A stretch of DNA of 61,260 bases from Blautia sp. (lineage in GTDB: Bacteria > Bacillota > Clostridia > Lachnospirales > Lachnospiraceae): contig JAMPAC010000001.1 of assembly GCA_023667395.1 (NCBI GenBank), forward strand, positions 424,726-485,985. Reading direction: 5' to 3'. A program made the position numbers and the translations under genes. Shown here piece by piece: positions 17,841 to 27,498 of the stretch. The stretch's first letter is position 1; the number at the start of each line of letters is the position of its first letter. The notes under the pieces were generated by a model, which was given only the letters and a program-made list of their open reading frames with translations, made no database searches and had not been told where the DNA came from.

Positions 17841-18670
17841 TGGCAAAGCGTCAGGAGGACACTCCCCCCGCAGGTTCGCCTGCGTGGATGTCTACCTTTA
17901 GTGACCTGATGAATCTGCTGCTCTGTTTCTTTGTTATGCTGTTCGCCATGTCCACGCTGGAGGAGAGCAAACTCCACGAACTGGTGGCGGCGATGAACAA
18001 TACCGTCAGCATCTTTGACGGAGGCGCCAACGCCATAGGCGACGGCATGTTGATCAGCAACGGCGTCAGCCAGCTGAATGAACTGGATCAGTATATCAAC
18101 AGTACGGGAAAGACCGCTGAAAGTCCCGATGAGGGCAAGGACATACAGGATTATGTGCAGTCCCCGGAGGCCATGCAGGAAGTTCTTGAGAAGATCGAGG
18201 AGGCTCAGCTGCAGGCCAATGAAGAACTGGCTGAGAATGTGGCGGAGGCTCTTCAGGAGGACAGCATAGCCGACCAGGTGGATGTAAGCTTTACCGCACA
18301 GTATGTGCAGCTCACCATGAACGGGGCGCTGCTTTTTGATTCGGGAAGCGCGGACCTGAAAACGGAATCCGAGCAGATCCTGCAGAAAGTAGGAAATATC
18401 CTGCAGTATTACGGGAACGGCATCATTGAGATCGAGGGTCATACCGACAATGTGCCCATCAACAGTTCGCAGTATCCCAGCAATGAGGAACTGAGCGATG
18501 CCAGGGCTCTTTCCGTCTTCTATTTCCTGCACGACAACACCTCGCTGGAGCCCACAAATCTGCGGCATGCGGGAATGGGAGAAAGGGTTCCCATAGCAGA
18601 TAACTCCACTGCGGAGGGCAGGAGCAGGAACAGAAGGGTTGAGATAAGGATCTATAATTCGGCGATGTGA
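17840..18670 (+). CDS. motB: flagellar motor stator protein MotB
   Basis: This 276-aa stator subunit has one membrane helix (about 18-40) beginning with the ion-binding D22 in FSDLMNLLLCFFVML, a plug/linker region of about 110 residues, and a C-terminal OmpA-like peptidoglycan-binding domain (LLFDSGSADLKTES...IEIEGHTDNVPI, about 166-276). Residues near D22 do not decide between H+ and Na+. It is coupled to motA by a one-base overlap. Confidence 0.95.
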   Translation: MAKRQEDTPPAGSPAWMSTFSDLMNLLLCFFVMLFAMSTLEESKLHELVAAMNNTVSIFDGGANAIGDGMLISNGVSQLNELDQYINSTGKTAESPDEGKDIQDYVQSPEAMQEVLEKIEEAQLQANEELAENVAEALQEDSIADQVDVSFTAQYVQLTMNGALLFDSGSADLKTESEQILQKVGNILQYYGNGIIEIEGHTDNVPINSSQYPSNEELSDARALSVFYFLHDNTSLEPTNLRHAGMGERVPIADNSTAEGRSRNRRVEIRIYNSAM

Positions 18671-18699
18671 CAGCCGGGATAAGATGAGGGTGAATAAAT

Positions 18700-19221
18700 A
18701 TGAAAAAAAATTTACTGACAGTATTGATATTGGCATTGATGATCGTTAACATCGTCCTCACCACCATTATGATGGTGAGCGTGATCAGCGCCAATAAGAA
18801 AACGGCGGAACTGGTGGGCAATATCGCCACCGCGCTGAATCTCCAGCTTACGGTTCCCGGCAGCGAAGGGGATGCCGAACCGGCAGTGCCGCTGGAGGAT
18901 ATCGTGGTATATGCGCTGCCCGAGTCCCAGATGGTGCAGGTGCCTACCGCTGACGGCGGCACGGTATATTTTGTCTTTAACCTGTCCCTGTCCATGGACA
19001 GCAAGGGCGATGGCTACAAGAAGCATGGGGAGAGCATTACTTCCGGAAGTTACGATTCCATGATCCTGGATCAGGTGAATTCCATTGTGGCCGCACATAC
19101 CGAGGAGGAGTGCAGGAACGATATCGAATCCATCAAAAAAGAGATCCTTCAGGCTATTCAGGATTTTACCGGTTATAAATTTGTTTACAAGATCAATATC
19201 AGTGGTGTAAAATTTACCTGA
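18700..19221 (+). CDS. fliL: flagellar basal-body-associated protein FliL
   Basis: This 173-aa membrane protein has an N-terminal helix (about 5-27) and an extracytoplasmic stomatin/PHB-like domain; FliL supports the stator. The family pattern is visible in VYFVFNLSLSMDSKGD and the closing LQAIQDFTGYKFVYKINISG. The position between motB and fliM agrees. Overall similarity within this family is low, so the call leans partly on context. Confidence 0.85.
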   Translation: MKKNLLTVLILALMIVNIVLTTIMMVSVISANKKTAELVGNIATALNLQLTVPGSEGDAEPAVPLEDIVVYALPESQMVQVPTADGGTVYFVFNLSLSMDSKGDGYKKHGESITSGSYDSMILDQVNSIVAAHTEEECRNDIESIKKEILQAIQDFTGYKFVYKINISGVKFT

Positions 19222-19270
19222 TGTGTTATTGTAAGGGGTAGACGAATAGTTTGATAGGAGGTGAGCTTGT

Positions 19271-20251
19271 GTGGGCGAGGTCCTTTCCCAAAGTGAAATA
19301 GATGCGCTGCTTTCGTCGATCGCGTCAGGTGAGATCAATGCGGACGAGATGCAGGAGACGGAGGAGAAGCAGGTTAAGAATTATGACTTCAGCCGCCCTA
19401 CAAAGTTCTCAAAAGAGCACTTAAGGACACTTGAAATTATATTTGAACACTACAGCCGTCTGATCTCTACCAATCTCCCCGTGTATCTGAGGAAGAATGT
19501 CCAGGTGGCGGTAGCAAGTTCGGAAACGGTTACGTTTAACGAATTTACCAATGCCCTGTCCAATCCCGTTATTTTGGGAATCATAAATTTTGCGCCGTTG
19601 AACGGTACAGTCATCATGGATCTGGCGACGAACCTGGGCTACGCGATGTTGGATCGAATGCTGGGAGGATCAGGGGTTCCTCTGGAAAAGAGCAGGGAAT
19701 TTTCCGAGATCGAGATGACGATCATTGAAAAGATATTAGTAATGTTCACACAGTTATTAAGGGAGCCGTGGAAGAATGTTATTGATATATCGCCTGTGCT
19801 ACAGCGTCTGGAGACCAATCCCCAGTTCGCACAGGTGATTGCACCCAATGACATGATAGCGATTGTCACGCTGAACATGAAGATTGGGGATGTGGAAGGC
19901 TTTATGAATGTCTGTCTTCCGTTTCTTACTTTGGAAGATGTCATGGATAAGCTGAACACGAAGTACTGGTTCTCCACGATGCAGGAGAATCATGACGAGA
20001 ATTATGAAGCTTACATTGAGTCATTGATCCGAAAGGCGGATATCCCTGTGAGGGCAGTCTTGGGCAAGAGTGTGATCACCGTAAATGATTTCATGAACCT
20101 GCAGGTGGGCGACTGTATCCGTCTTGGTTCCAGAGTGGATGATGACATGAACATTTATGTAGGTAACATTAAAAAATTTACCGCATTACCCGGCGCCGAA
20201 AAGGATTCTTATGCTGTCCGGATCACATCGGTAATCAGAGAGGAGGAGTAG
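19271..20251 (+). CDS. fliM: flagellar motor switch protein FliM
   Basis: This 326-aa C-ring protein has the N-terminal CheY-P docking peptide VLSQSEIDALLSSI, a CheC-like middle domain (YDFSRPTKFSKEHLRTLEII...LSNPVILGIINFAPL) and a C-terminal SpoA domain (ADIPVRAVLGKSVITVNDFM). The start is GTG at 19271 with the near-perfect AGGAGGTGA at 19256-19264. It ends 3 bp before fliY. Confidence 0.96.
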   Translation: MGEVLSQSEIDALLSSIASGEINADEMQETEEKQVKNYDFSRPTKFSKEHLRTLEIIFEHYSRLISTNLPVYLRKNVQVAVASSETVTFNEFTNALSNPVILGIINFAPLNGTVIMDLATNLGYAMLDRMLGGSGVPLEKSREFSEIEMTIIEKILVMFTQLLREPWKNVIDISPVLQRLETNPQFAQVIAPNDMIAIVTLNMKIGDVEGFMNVCLPFLTLEDVMDKLNTKYWFSTMQENHDENYEAYIESLIRKADIPVRAVLGKSVITVNDFMNLQVGDCIRLGSRVDDDMNIYVGNIKKFTALPGAEKDSYAVRITSVIREEE

Positions 20252-20254
20252 AGG

Positions 20255-21580
20255 ATGGATGGAATGCTATCTCAGGATGAGATAAATGCATTACTTAACG
20301 GCATGGATCTGCCTGAGGGAGACGGAGATGCCGAAGAAGTTTCCGTTGGAGCCGGTGAAACCATAACAGAAGTATCCAGCAGCGAACCATCAGCAGGCAG
20401 CGCAGGCCAGGATGATCTGCCTGAAATTCTTACAGACGTGGAAAAGGATGCCATTGGCGAGGTAGCCAATATCAGTATGGGATCCTCGGCAACGACCTTA
20501 TATTCACTGGTAAACCGGAAGGTCAATATTACCACACCCGTGGTGCAGGCTGCAAGGTGGGAAAGTCTCCTGGCAGAGTACGAAAGACCTTGTGTATTTA
20601 TCCAGATCAAGTATACGATGGGGTTGGACGGCACCAACATCCTGGTATTGAAAGAACATGACGTGAAAGTCATCACTGACCTGATGATGGGCGGGGATGG
20701 CACAAATACAGATGGGGAACTGGGGGAACTGCATCTGAGCGCCATATCTGAGGCGATGAATCAGATGATGGGGTCGGCGGCGACTTCGCTGTCTACCATG
20801 CTGAAGACGACGATCGACATCAGCCCGCCGGAATCCTCCCTGTTGGATCTGACCTCGATCAGGGCAGGGGAAGATATCTCGCCGTTCCTGGGAGGAACCT
20901 TTATCAAGATTTCTTTCCGCCTGCAGATCGACGACCTGGTTGACAGTACGATCATGCAGTTATATCCCGTCGATTTTGCCCGTATGATCGTTGATACCTT
21001 TATCCATAATCAGGATGGAGGAGCGGCTCCGGCGGCGGAAGAACCCAAAGCGGCGGAAACGCCGACAGCGCCTGCCCAGGCAAATGTGGGCGCAGCGCCC
21101 CAGATGGATATGGTGGGGCAACAGGATATGAGCGGTATGCAGATGGGAATGAACCCTCAGATGATGGGTATGAATCCCCAGATGATGGGAATGAACCCTC
21201 AGATGATGGGAATGAGTCCTCAGATGATGAACCCTCAGATGATGATGAATCCTCAAATGATGATGAATCCTATGGCAATGCAGAATGTAAATATTCAGCC
21301 TGCTCAGTTTCAGAGTTTTTCAACGGATATGAGCAATATCCCCGGGGGCGAGAATATCGGCCTGATCATGGATGTTCCGTTGGAAGTAACAGTAGAACTT
21401 GGACGTACGACTAAGTCGATTTCTGAGATTCTTAATTTTGCTCCCGGCACGATCATTGAACTGGATCGGATTGCTGGTGAACCTATAGATGTACTGGTAA
21501 ACGGAAAATTCGTAGCAAAGGGAGAGGTAGTTGTAATTGAGGAAAGCTTTGGCGTAAGAGTAACTGAGATTATCAAGTAG
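20255..21580 (+). CDS. fliY: flagellar motor switch phosphatase FliY (FliN-type SpoA C-terminus)
   Basis: This 441-aa protein combines an N-terminal peptide MLSQDEINALLNGM like that of FliM, a CheC-type CheY-P phosphatase domain with two helices (DAIGEVANISMGSSATTLYS and LSAISEAMNQMMGSAATSLS) and a C-terminal FliN/SpoA domain (LEVTVELGRTTKSISEILNF, about 367-441). The linker at about 294-341 is extremely rich in Met, Gln, Asn and Pro in tandem repeats. It is somewhat longer than B. subtilis FliY. It forms the lower C-ring and clears the CheY signal. Confidence 0.95.
   Translation: MDGMLSQDEINALLNGMDLPEGDGDAEEVSVGAGETITEVSSSEPSAGSAGQDDLPEILTDVEKDAIGEVANISMGSSATTLYSLVNRKVNITTPVVQAARWESLLAEYERPCVFIQIKYTMGLDGTNILVLKEHDVKVITDLMMGGDGTNTDGELGELHLSAISEAMNQMMGSAATSLSTMLKTTIDISPPESSLLDLTSIRAGEDISPFLGGTFIKISFRLQIDDLVDSTIMQLYPVDFARMIVDTFIHNQDGGAAPAAEEPKAAETPTAPAQANVGAAPQMDMVGQQDMSGMQMGMNPQMMGMNPQMMGMNPQMMGMSPQMMNPQMMMNPQMMMNPMAMQNVNIQPAQFQSFSTDMSNIPGGENIGLIMDVPLEVTVELGRTTKSISEILNFAPGTIIELDRIAGEPIDVLVNGKFVAKGEVVVIEESFGVRVTEIIK
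21136..21276 (+). repeat. tandem repeat encoding the FliY Met/Asn/Pro/Gln linker
   Basis: Imperfect units of the type CAGATGATGGGAATGAAYCC (about 21 bp) run head to tail and then shorten to ~12-15 bp units. The encoded peptide is a string of MGMNPQM and MMNPQM units. The repeat keeps frame throughout. Confidence 0.88.
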
Positions 21581-21593
21581 GAGGAAGGAATAA

Positions 21594-21956
21594 ATGGCAA
21601 AGAATATTTTAGTATGTGACGACGCAGCTTTTATGAGGATGATGATCAAGGACATTTTGACCAAGAATGGCTACAATGTCGCGGGAGAAGCTGAGAACGG
21701 CGCTAGGGCGGTTGAGAAATATAAGGAATTATCGCCCGATCTGGTACTGATGGACATCACCATGCCTGAGATGGACGGTCTGCAGGCATTGAAGGAGATC
21801 AAGAAGCTGGATGGCAACGCAAAGATCATTATGTGTTCCGCAATGGGTCAGCAGGCAATGGTTATCGAATCCATTCAGAATGGCGCAAAAGACTTTATCG
21901 TGAAGCCTTTCCAGGCGGAGCGTGTTCTCGAGGCCGTTAAGAAGGTCGTAGGTTAA
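21594..21956 (+). CDS. cheY: chemotaxis response regulator CheY
   Basis: This 120-aa single receiver domain has the acidic pair D9-D10, phospho-acceptor D54 in LMDITMPEMDG, and K104 in FIVKPF. No output domain is present. It lies between fliY, which dephosphorylates it, and fliO, exactly as in B. subtilis. Phospho-CheY is expected to bind FliM and FliY. Its last base overlaps the fliO start. Confidence 0.95.
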   Translation: MAKNILVCDDAAFMRMMIKDILTKNGYNVAGEAENGARAVEKYKELSPDLVLMDITMPEMDGLQALKEIKKLDGNAKIIMCSAMGQQAMVIESIQNGAKDFIVKPFQAERVLEAVKKVVG

Positions 21957-22345
21957 TGGCGGTTCTGCTGGCAGGGACTGAAAGCGGTTACGCCCAATTT
22001 ATAGCTGTCCTGGCGATATTTGTGCTGGTTCTCGGCGTTACGGCCCTGACTACAAAATGGATTTCGGGGTATCAGAAGCAGCAGAATGCCAACAGCAATA
22101 TTGAGGTGATAGAAACCAGCCGTTTGACAAACAATAAATATCTGCAGGTCATACGGGTGGGGGAGACATATATGGTGATCGCTGTCTGCAAGGACACAGT
22201 GACTATGCTGGGAGAAATTCCCGCAGAGCAGCTTACGATATCGAAAGAGGCGAATCCCGGTATGGGATTTAAGGAATTGTTTGATAAGGCTGTGGGGAAA
22301 ACTCTGCAAAAAGCAAGCGAACCAAAGGACGATCCGAGTAAATGA
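21956..22345 (+). CDS. fliO: flagellar biosynthesis protein FliO (FliZ)
   Basis: This 129-aa protein has one membrane helix (about 14-36) followed by a basic cytoplasmic domain with the family pattern IEVIETSRLTNNKYLQVIRV and VGETYMVIAVCKDTVTMLGE. It assists FliP assembly of the export gate. The position before fliP supports the call. Its stop overlaps fliP by ATGA. Confidence 0.88.
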   Translation: MAVLLAGTESGYAQFIAVLAIFVLVLGVTALTTKWISGYQKQQNANSNIEVIETSRLTNNKYLQVIRVGETYMVIAVCKDTVTMLGEIPAEQLTISKEANPGMGFKELFDKAVGKTLQKASEPKDDPSK

Positions 22346-23214
22346 TAAAGTTTATGCGAAACAGAAAACGAATAATGACGATAATATGCCTGCTGATTAC
22401 GGTGGGCATATTGTGTATTCAAAATTCCATGACGGTATTTGCGATAGAGGACCGGAACCTGACAGGGTCGGAGGAGAACCGGACCTATATCGACCCGCCG
22501 GGAACTGCGGAGACGCCGGAGGAAGTGGCAGGGCTGAATACGGCGAACACGGTGACGGTGTCCCTGGACAGCAGCAACGGCCAGCTGAATGGCGCGCTGA
22601 GTGTCCTGATCACCCTGACCCTGATCGCGCTGCTGCCCATGATCCTTGTGTTGATGACCTCTTTTACCCGGATCATCATCGTGCTGCATTTTACCCGTGC
22701 CGCGCTGAACACACAGACGGCGCCCCCTAACCAGATCCTTGTGGGTCTGGCGCTGATACTGACATTTTTTATCATGGAACCTACCTTTACCAGGATCAAC
22801 GAGGAGGCTCTCCAGCCTTTCCAGGCAGGGGAGATTACCCAGGAGGAGGCTTTTGAGACCGGCATCCAGCCGCTGCGGGAGTTTATGTATGTCCAGACCC
22901 AGGTAAAGGATGTGGAACTTTTTATGGATATTGCCGGACAGGAGTGGGACGGGGAGAATGAATCCATCCCGAACGCAGTCCTGATTCCCAGCTTTGTGGT
23001 GAGCGAACTGCGGATGGCGTTCTGGATCGGTTTCGTGATCTATATCCCGTTCATCATCATTGACATGGTGGTTGCGTCCACCCTGATGAGCATGGGTATG
23101 ATGATGCTGCCTCCCACCACGATCTCCATGCCTTTCAAGATACTGCTCTTTGTGCTTGCGGATGGCTGGAGTCTCGTGATAGGTAACCTGGTGAAGACAT
23201 TTTATATATCATGA
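22342..23214 (+). CDS. fliP: flagellar export gate protein FliP
   Basis: This 290-aa protein has an N-terminal signal peptide (about 12-35), then the FliP core: LIALLPMILVLMTSFTRIII, LRTQTAPPNQ-like ALNTQTAPPNQILVGLALIL, and SFVVSELRMAFWIGFVIYIP followed by MGMMMLPPTTISMPFKILLF. Five copies form the export pore with FliQ and FliR. It overlaps fliO by 4 bp. Confidence 0.95.
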   Translation: MIKFMRNRKRIMTIICLLITVGILCIQNSMTVFAIEDRNLTGSEENRTYIDPPGTAETPEEVAGLNTANTVTVSLDSSNGQLNGALSVLITLTLIALLPMILVLMTSFTRIIIVLHFTRAALNTQTAPPNQILVGLALILTFFIMEPTFTRINEEALQPFQAGEITQEEAFETGIQPLREFMYVQTQVKDVELFMDIAGQEWDGENESIPNAVLIPSFVVSELRMAFWIGFVIYIPFIIIDMVVASTLMSMGMMMLPPTTISMPFKILLFVLADGWSLVIGNLVKTFYIS

Positions 23215-23238
23215 CCTTAAGAGAGGAGAGTGGTCTCT

Positions 23239-23511
23239 GTGACCATTGAAGTGGTATCGGATATTACGAGGGAGGCTTTGTTCCTGATCATAAAGGTGTC
23301 GCTGCCGGTGCTTTTGATCTCCATGGTGGTCGGACTGATCATCAGTATCTTCCAGACGGTTACTTCCATACAGGAACAGACGCTTACTTTTGTTCCGAAG
23401 ATCATCAGTATCTTTCTGGCGTTGATACTTTTCGGGCATTGGATGTTGAACAGTATTGTGGAGTTTATGACGACCCTGTGGTCCAATTTTGGTATTTACA
23501 GCCGTGGGTGA
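23239..23511 (+). CDS. fliQ: flagellar export gate protein FliQ
   Basis: This ~90-aa protein has two membrane helices joined by the conserved FQTVTSIQEQTLTFVPKI loop. GTG at 23239 is preferred over GTG at 23230: AGAGGAGAG ends at 23229, giving ~9 nt spacing and the usual MTIEVV-type start and length. It lies between fliP and fliR. Confidence 0.93.
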   Translation: MTIEVVSDITREALFLIIKVSLPVLLISMVVGLIISIFQTVTSIQEQTLTFVPKIISIFLALILFGHWMLNSIVEFMTTLWSNFGIYSRG

Positions 23512-23524
23512 TGAAGTGGGCGGT

Positions 23525-24307
23525 ATGATCAGTTTATCTTTTTCGACATATGATCTGGAATATTTTCTGCTGATCCTGACGCGGGTGGCGAGTTTTGTCT
23601 TCATTGCGCCTTTCTTCAGCATGAGGAATACCCCGGCGAGGGTGCGCGTGGGTTTGAGCGTTTTTACCGCGCTGCTGTTGTATCAGTCGCTGACGCCGTC
23701 GGAGGCGGTGGCCTATGATTCGCTGATGGAATATACTGTCATTGTGGTCAAGGAGGCGCTGGTGGGACTGCTGATCGGCTTTGGCGCGACGATCTGTACT
23801 TCCATCGTCAATTTCGCGGGTTCCATAGCGGATATGGAGACAGGGCTTTCCATGGCCACGCTGATGGATCCCACAACCAGGGAATCCACCAGCATCACGG
23901 GTGTGCTTTATCAGTATATCTTCATGTTCATGCTGATCTGTACGGGGATGTACCGCTACCTGTTCGGGGCGCTGGCGGATACGTTCGTCCTGATTCCCAT
24001 AAACGGCGCGGTCTTTCACGGTGAGGCGCTGGTGGAGGCGATGCTCAGGTTCCTGGGGGAGTATATCCTGATAGGGTTCCGCATCGTGCTTCCGGTCTTC
24101 TGCACCATATTGCTGCTGAATGCCATCCTGGGCGTACTGGCCAAGGTGTCGCCCCAGATGAACATGTTTGCCATCGGCCTGCAGCTGAAGATACTGGTGG
24201 GGCTTTCCACCCTGTTCCTGACGGCGGGACTTCTGCCCGGAACGGCCGATTTTATTTTTGACGAGATGAAACGGGTGATCGTTTCTTTTGTGGGAGCAAT
24301 GCAATGA
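23525..24307 (+). CDS. fliR: flagellar export gate protein FliR
   Basis: This 260-aa protein has about six membrane helices and typical motifs FFSMRNTPARVRVGLS, EALVGLLIGFGATI and LAKVSPQMNMFAIGLQLKIL. ATG 23525 gives the standard length and starts 13 bp after fliQ; an upstream frame start inside fliQ is unsupported. It overlaps flhB by ATGA. Confidence 0.94.
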   Translation: MISLSFSTYDLEYFLLILTRVASFVFIAPFFSMRNTPARVRVGLSVFTALLLYQSLTPSEAVAYDSLMEYTVIVVKEALVGLLIGFGATICTSIVNFAGSIADMETGLSMATLMDPTTRESTSITGVLYQYIFMFMLICTGMYRYLFGALADTFVLIPINGAVFHGEALVEAMLRFLGEYILIGFRIVLPVFCTILLLNAILGVLAKVSPQMNMFAIGLQLKILVGLSTLFLTAGLLPGTADFIFDEMKRVIVSFVGAMQ

Positions 24308-25413
24308 TTCGGTATGACCTGCAATTTTTTGCCAAGGAAGGGCCGGGCGGGGAGAAGACAGAACCCGCCACCTCGAAAAAACTGGAGGATGCCCGCAAGG
24401 AAGGCCAGGTGGCAAAGAGTAAGGAGATTGCCAACGGTTTCAGCCTGCTGGCGCTCTTTCTCGTGTTGAAATTTTACGTGGGATATATGGGGACAAGCCT
24501 GATGGCAGTGTTTCCCAATATCTATGACATGATCCCCGAGATCACCACATTTTACCACGGGTTTATGCCCGAGACGGATGTGCAGGTGCTCTTTCGCAGG
24601 ATGGTGTTACAGGTGCTGATCCTGATCGCGCCCATACTGCTTGTGGGCGTGGTGATCGCATTCGTCTGTGATGTGGCGCAGGTGAAATGGCATCCCACGG
24701 GGAAGCCCCTGAAGCCTAAGTTCAAGAACCTGAATCCGATCAGTGGTTTTAAGAGGATCATATCGGTCAATTCGCTGGTGGAGTTGATAAAATCCATTCT
24801 AAAGATTGGATTGATCGCGTATGTGTGTTATAATTTCCTTAAGGATAAATGGGTCTACCTGCTGAATGTTTTTGATATTTCGCTGATGCAGGGACTGCAG
24901 ATCATAGCCGACCTGGTGACGGATCTGGGCATCAGGATTGCGGCAGTCTATATGATCATCGCCCTGGGGGACTTCATTTACCAGAAAGTGAAATTCAACA
25001 ATGATATGAAGATGACCAAGCAGGAAGTCAAGGACGAATACAAGCAGTCGGAAGGCGATCCCCAGATCAAGGGTAAGATCAGACAGAAGATGATGGAGTC
25101 GTCCAGACGCCGTATGATGCAGGATCTGCCCCAGGCGGACGTGGTCATCACCAACCCTACCCACTATGCCGTGGCCATCAAGTATGACCCGGAGGTGGCG
25201 GATGCGCCGCTGGTTATCGCGAAGGGGGAAGATTACCTGGCCCAGCGCATCAGGGAAACCGCCAGGGAGAACCATATAGAGATAGTGGAAAACAAGCCAT
25301 TGGCGCGTATGCTCTACGCCAATGTGGACGTGGGGCAGGCAGTCCCGCCGGAACTGTATCAGGCGGTGGCGGAGGTGCTGGCGTTTGTATATCACCTGCA
25401 AGGCAAAGTATAA
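24304..25413 (+). CDS. flhB: flagellar export switch protein FlhB
   Basis: This 369-aa protein opens with the conserved EKTEPATSKKLEDARKEGQV cytoplasmic segment, has four membrane helices and a C-terminal autocleavage domain with the NPTH site (N284-H287) in VVITNPTHYAVAIKYDP. Cleavage between N and P changes substrate class from hook to filament together with FliK. It starts on the fliR stop. Confidence 0.96.
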   Translation: MIRYDLQFFAKEGPGGEKTEPATSKKLEDARKEGQVAKSKEIANGFSLLALFLVLKFYVGYMGTSLMAVFPNIYDMIPEITTFYHGFMPETDVQVLFRRMVLQVLILIAPILLVGVVIAFVCDVAQVKWHPTGKPLKPKFKNLNPISGFKRIISVNSLVELIKSILKIGLIAYVCYNFLKDKWVYLLNVFDISLMQGLQIIADLVTDLGIRIAAVYMIIALGDFIYQKVKFNNDMKMTKQEVKDEYKQSEGDPQIKGKIRQKMMESSRRRMMQDLPQADVVITNPTHYAVAIKYDPEVADAPLVIAKGEDYLAQRIRETARENHIEIVENKPLARMLYANVDVGQAVPPELYQAVAEVLAFVYHLQGKV

Positions 25414-25452
25414 AGGGGAGTATAATAATATGGGTATAAGGAGGTGCAGGAA

Positions 25453-27498
25453 GTGAATGTAAGACTACAGAAGACAGACGCTGTGGTGGCGATCTATGTC
25501 CTTGTTGCGTTCATCATGCTGATCGTATCGCTGCCGGCCGCCGTGCTTGACGTTTTCATGGCGTTCAATATTTCCGTCGCTTTCGTCATTTTGTTTGTCT
25601 GCATGTTTGCCAAGGAAGTGCTGGAACTGTCGTATTTCCCTACAATCCTGCTGTTTACCACCATTTTCAGGATCGCCATGAACGTATCTTCTACCAGGCT
25701 GATCCTGACCACCGGTTCGGCCGGAAATGTGGTCAGGACTTTTGGTGAGTTCGTGGGGGGAGGCGACCTGATTGTAGGCGCGATCATCTTCATCATCCTG
25801 ATATTGGTGCAGTTCCTGGTGATCAATAAGGGTTCCGAGCGTGTGGCTGAGGTAACGGCGAGATTTACGCTGGATGCCATGCCCGGTAAGCAGATGGCCA
25901 TTGATGCAGACCTGAATACCGGCGCCATCGATGATAAGGAAGCGAAACTCAGGCGTGATAAGATCCAGCAGGAGTCCAGCTTCTTCGGCGCCATGGACGG
26001 CGCCGTGAAATATGTAAAGGGAGATGCCGTGGCAGGCCTGCTGCTTACGGCCATCAACCTGATCGGCGGCATTTCCATGGGCATGCTGCGCGGCGGCATG
26101 GATGTGGGGACCGCATTGAATACGTATGGGATCCTGACCATCGGCGACGGCCTGGTGAGCCAGATCCCGTCCCTGCTGATCTCACTGTCCACCGGTGTGC
26201 TTGTCACCAAGGGCGGAAAGGAAGCGGACTTCGGTCCAGCCATTGTAAGGCAGCTTTTCGGCGTGCCCAAGGCCATGTACCTTGTGGGCGCTGCCCTGGC
26301 GTTCCTGGGCATGTTTACGGAACTGAACACGATCCTGTTCCTGGGCATGGGTCTGCTGTATGTGGTGGGAGGCAGGATCATGGCGGGCAATCTGGAGACC
26401 GCAGGCATCGAGCAGGAAGTGGATGCGGATGAGATCGCCGCGGAGGAGATCAGGCAGCCTGAGAATGTGAACAGCCTGCTGCAGGTGGATCCCATCGAGT
26501 TGGAATTTGGATATGGCATCATCCCCCTGGCGGATGTGAATCAGGGCGGCGACCTGCTGGACCGTGTGGTAATGATCCGGAGGCAGATCGCGCTGGAACT
26601 GGGTACTGTGGTGCCCATCATCCGTCTGCGGGATAACATACAGCTGAACCCTAACCAATATATTATAAAGATCAAGGGCATCCAGCTCAGTGAGGGCGAG
26701 ATCCTTTTCGACCACTATATGGCCATGAATCCCGGCTATGTGGAGGAAGAGATCACGGGCATCCCCACTTTTGAACCTTCTTTCCACCTGCCTGCCATCT
26801 GGATCACCGAGGGCCAGAGGGAGCGCGCGGAAAGCCTTGGCTATACGGTGGTAGACCCGCCCTCCATCATTGCCACCCACCTGACGGAGATCATCAGGCA
26901 GCATATCGACGAACTGCTGTCACGGCAGGATGTGCAGAACCTTGTGAACAACCTCAAGGAGACCAATCCCTCCCTGGTGGAGGAACTGGTTCCCAAGCTG
27001 CTGGGTGTGGGCGAGATACAAAAAGTGCTGCAGAATCTGCTGAAAGAGGGCATTTCCATCAGGGATCTGCTGACGATATTGGAGACCCTTGCAGATTACG
27101 CGCCTACCACGCGGGATACGGATATTCTCACGGAATATGTGCGCCAGAGCCTGAAACGAGCTATTTCCACCAAGTATTTCCCGGCCAACGAGACCACAAA
27201 TGTGGTGACGCTGGATCCGAAAGTGGAGCAGGAGATCATGGGAAGCGTGAAGCAGACGGAGAGCGGCGCGTTCCTGAACCTGGATCCCAGCAGGTCCAGG
27301 GCGATCATAGACTCTGTGGGAAAAGAGGTTCAGAAGCTGGAAAACCTTGGAAAGAGTCCCATTGTGATCACATCACCTATCGTACGTATGTATTTTAAAC
27401 GCCTGACGGAGGACTACTACAGGGAACTGGTAGTGGTGTCCTATAATGAGGTGGAATCCAATGTTGAATTACAGTCAGTTGGGATGGTGACAGCATAA
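25453..27498 (+). CDS. flhA: flagellar export gate protein FlhA
   Basis: This ~681-aa protein has eight membrane helices in its first ~320 residues, the FHIPEP-type loop RFTLDAMPGKQMAIDADLNT and a four-subdomain cytoplasmic ring that docks chaperone-substrate complexes. AAGGAGG at 25438-25444 fits GTG 25453 (8 nt) better than the GTG at 25444 that overlaps it. Its stop overlaps the flhF start (TAATG). Confidence 0.95.
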   Translation: MNVRLQKTDAVVAIYVLVAFIMLIVSLPAAVLDVFMAFNISVAFVILFVCMFAKEVLELSYFPTILLFTTIFRIAMNVSSTRLILTTGSAGNVVRTFGEFVGGGDLIVGAIIFIILILVQFLVINKGSERVAEVTARFTLDAMPGKQMAIDADLNTGAIDDKEAKLRRDKIQQESSFFGAMDGAVKYVKGDAVAGLLLTAINLIGGISMGMLRGGMDVGTALNTYGILTIGDGLVSQIPSLLISLSTGVLVTKGGKEADFGPAIVRQLFGVPKAMYLVGAALAFLGMFTELNTILFLGMGLLYVVGGRIMAGNLETAGIEQEVDADEIAAEEIRQPENVNSLLQVDPIELEFGYGIIPLADVNQGGDLLDRVVMIRRQIALELGTVVPIIRLRDNIQLNPNQYIIKIKGIQLSEGEILFDHYMAMNPGYVEEEITGIPTFEPSFHLPAIWITEGQRERAESLGYTVVDPPSIIATHLTEIIRQHIDELLSRQDVQNLVNNLKETNPSLVEELVPKLLGVGEIQKVLQNLLKEGISIRDLLTILETLADYAPTTRDTDILTEYVRQSLKRAISTKYFPANETTNVVTLDPKVEQEIMGSVKQTESGAFLNLDPSRSRAIIDSVGKEVQKLENLGKSPIVITSPIVRMYFKRLTEDYYRELVVVSYNEVESNVELQSVGMVTA

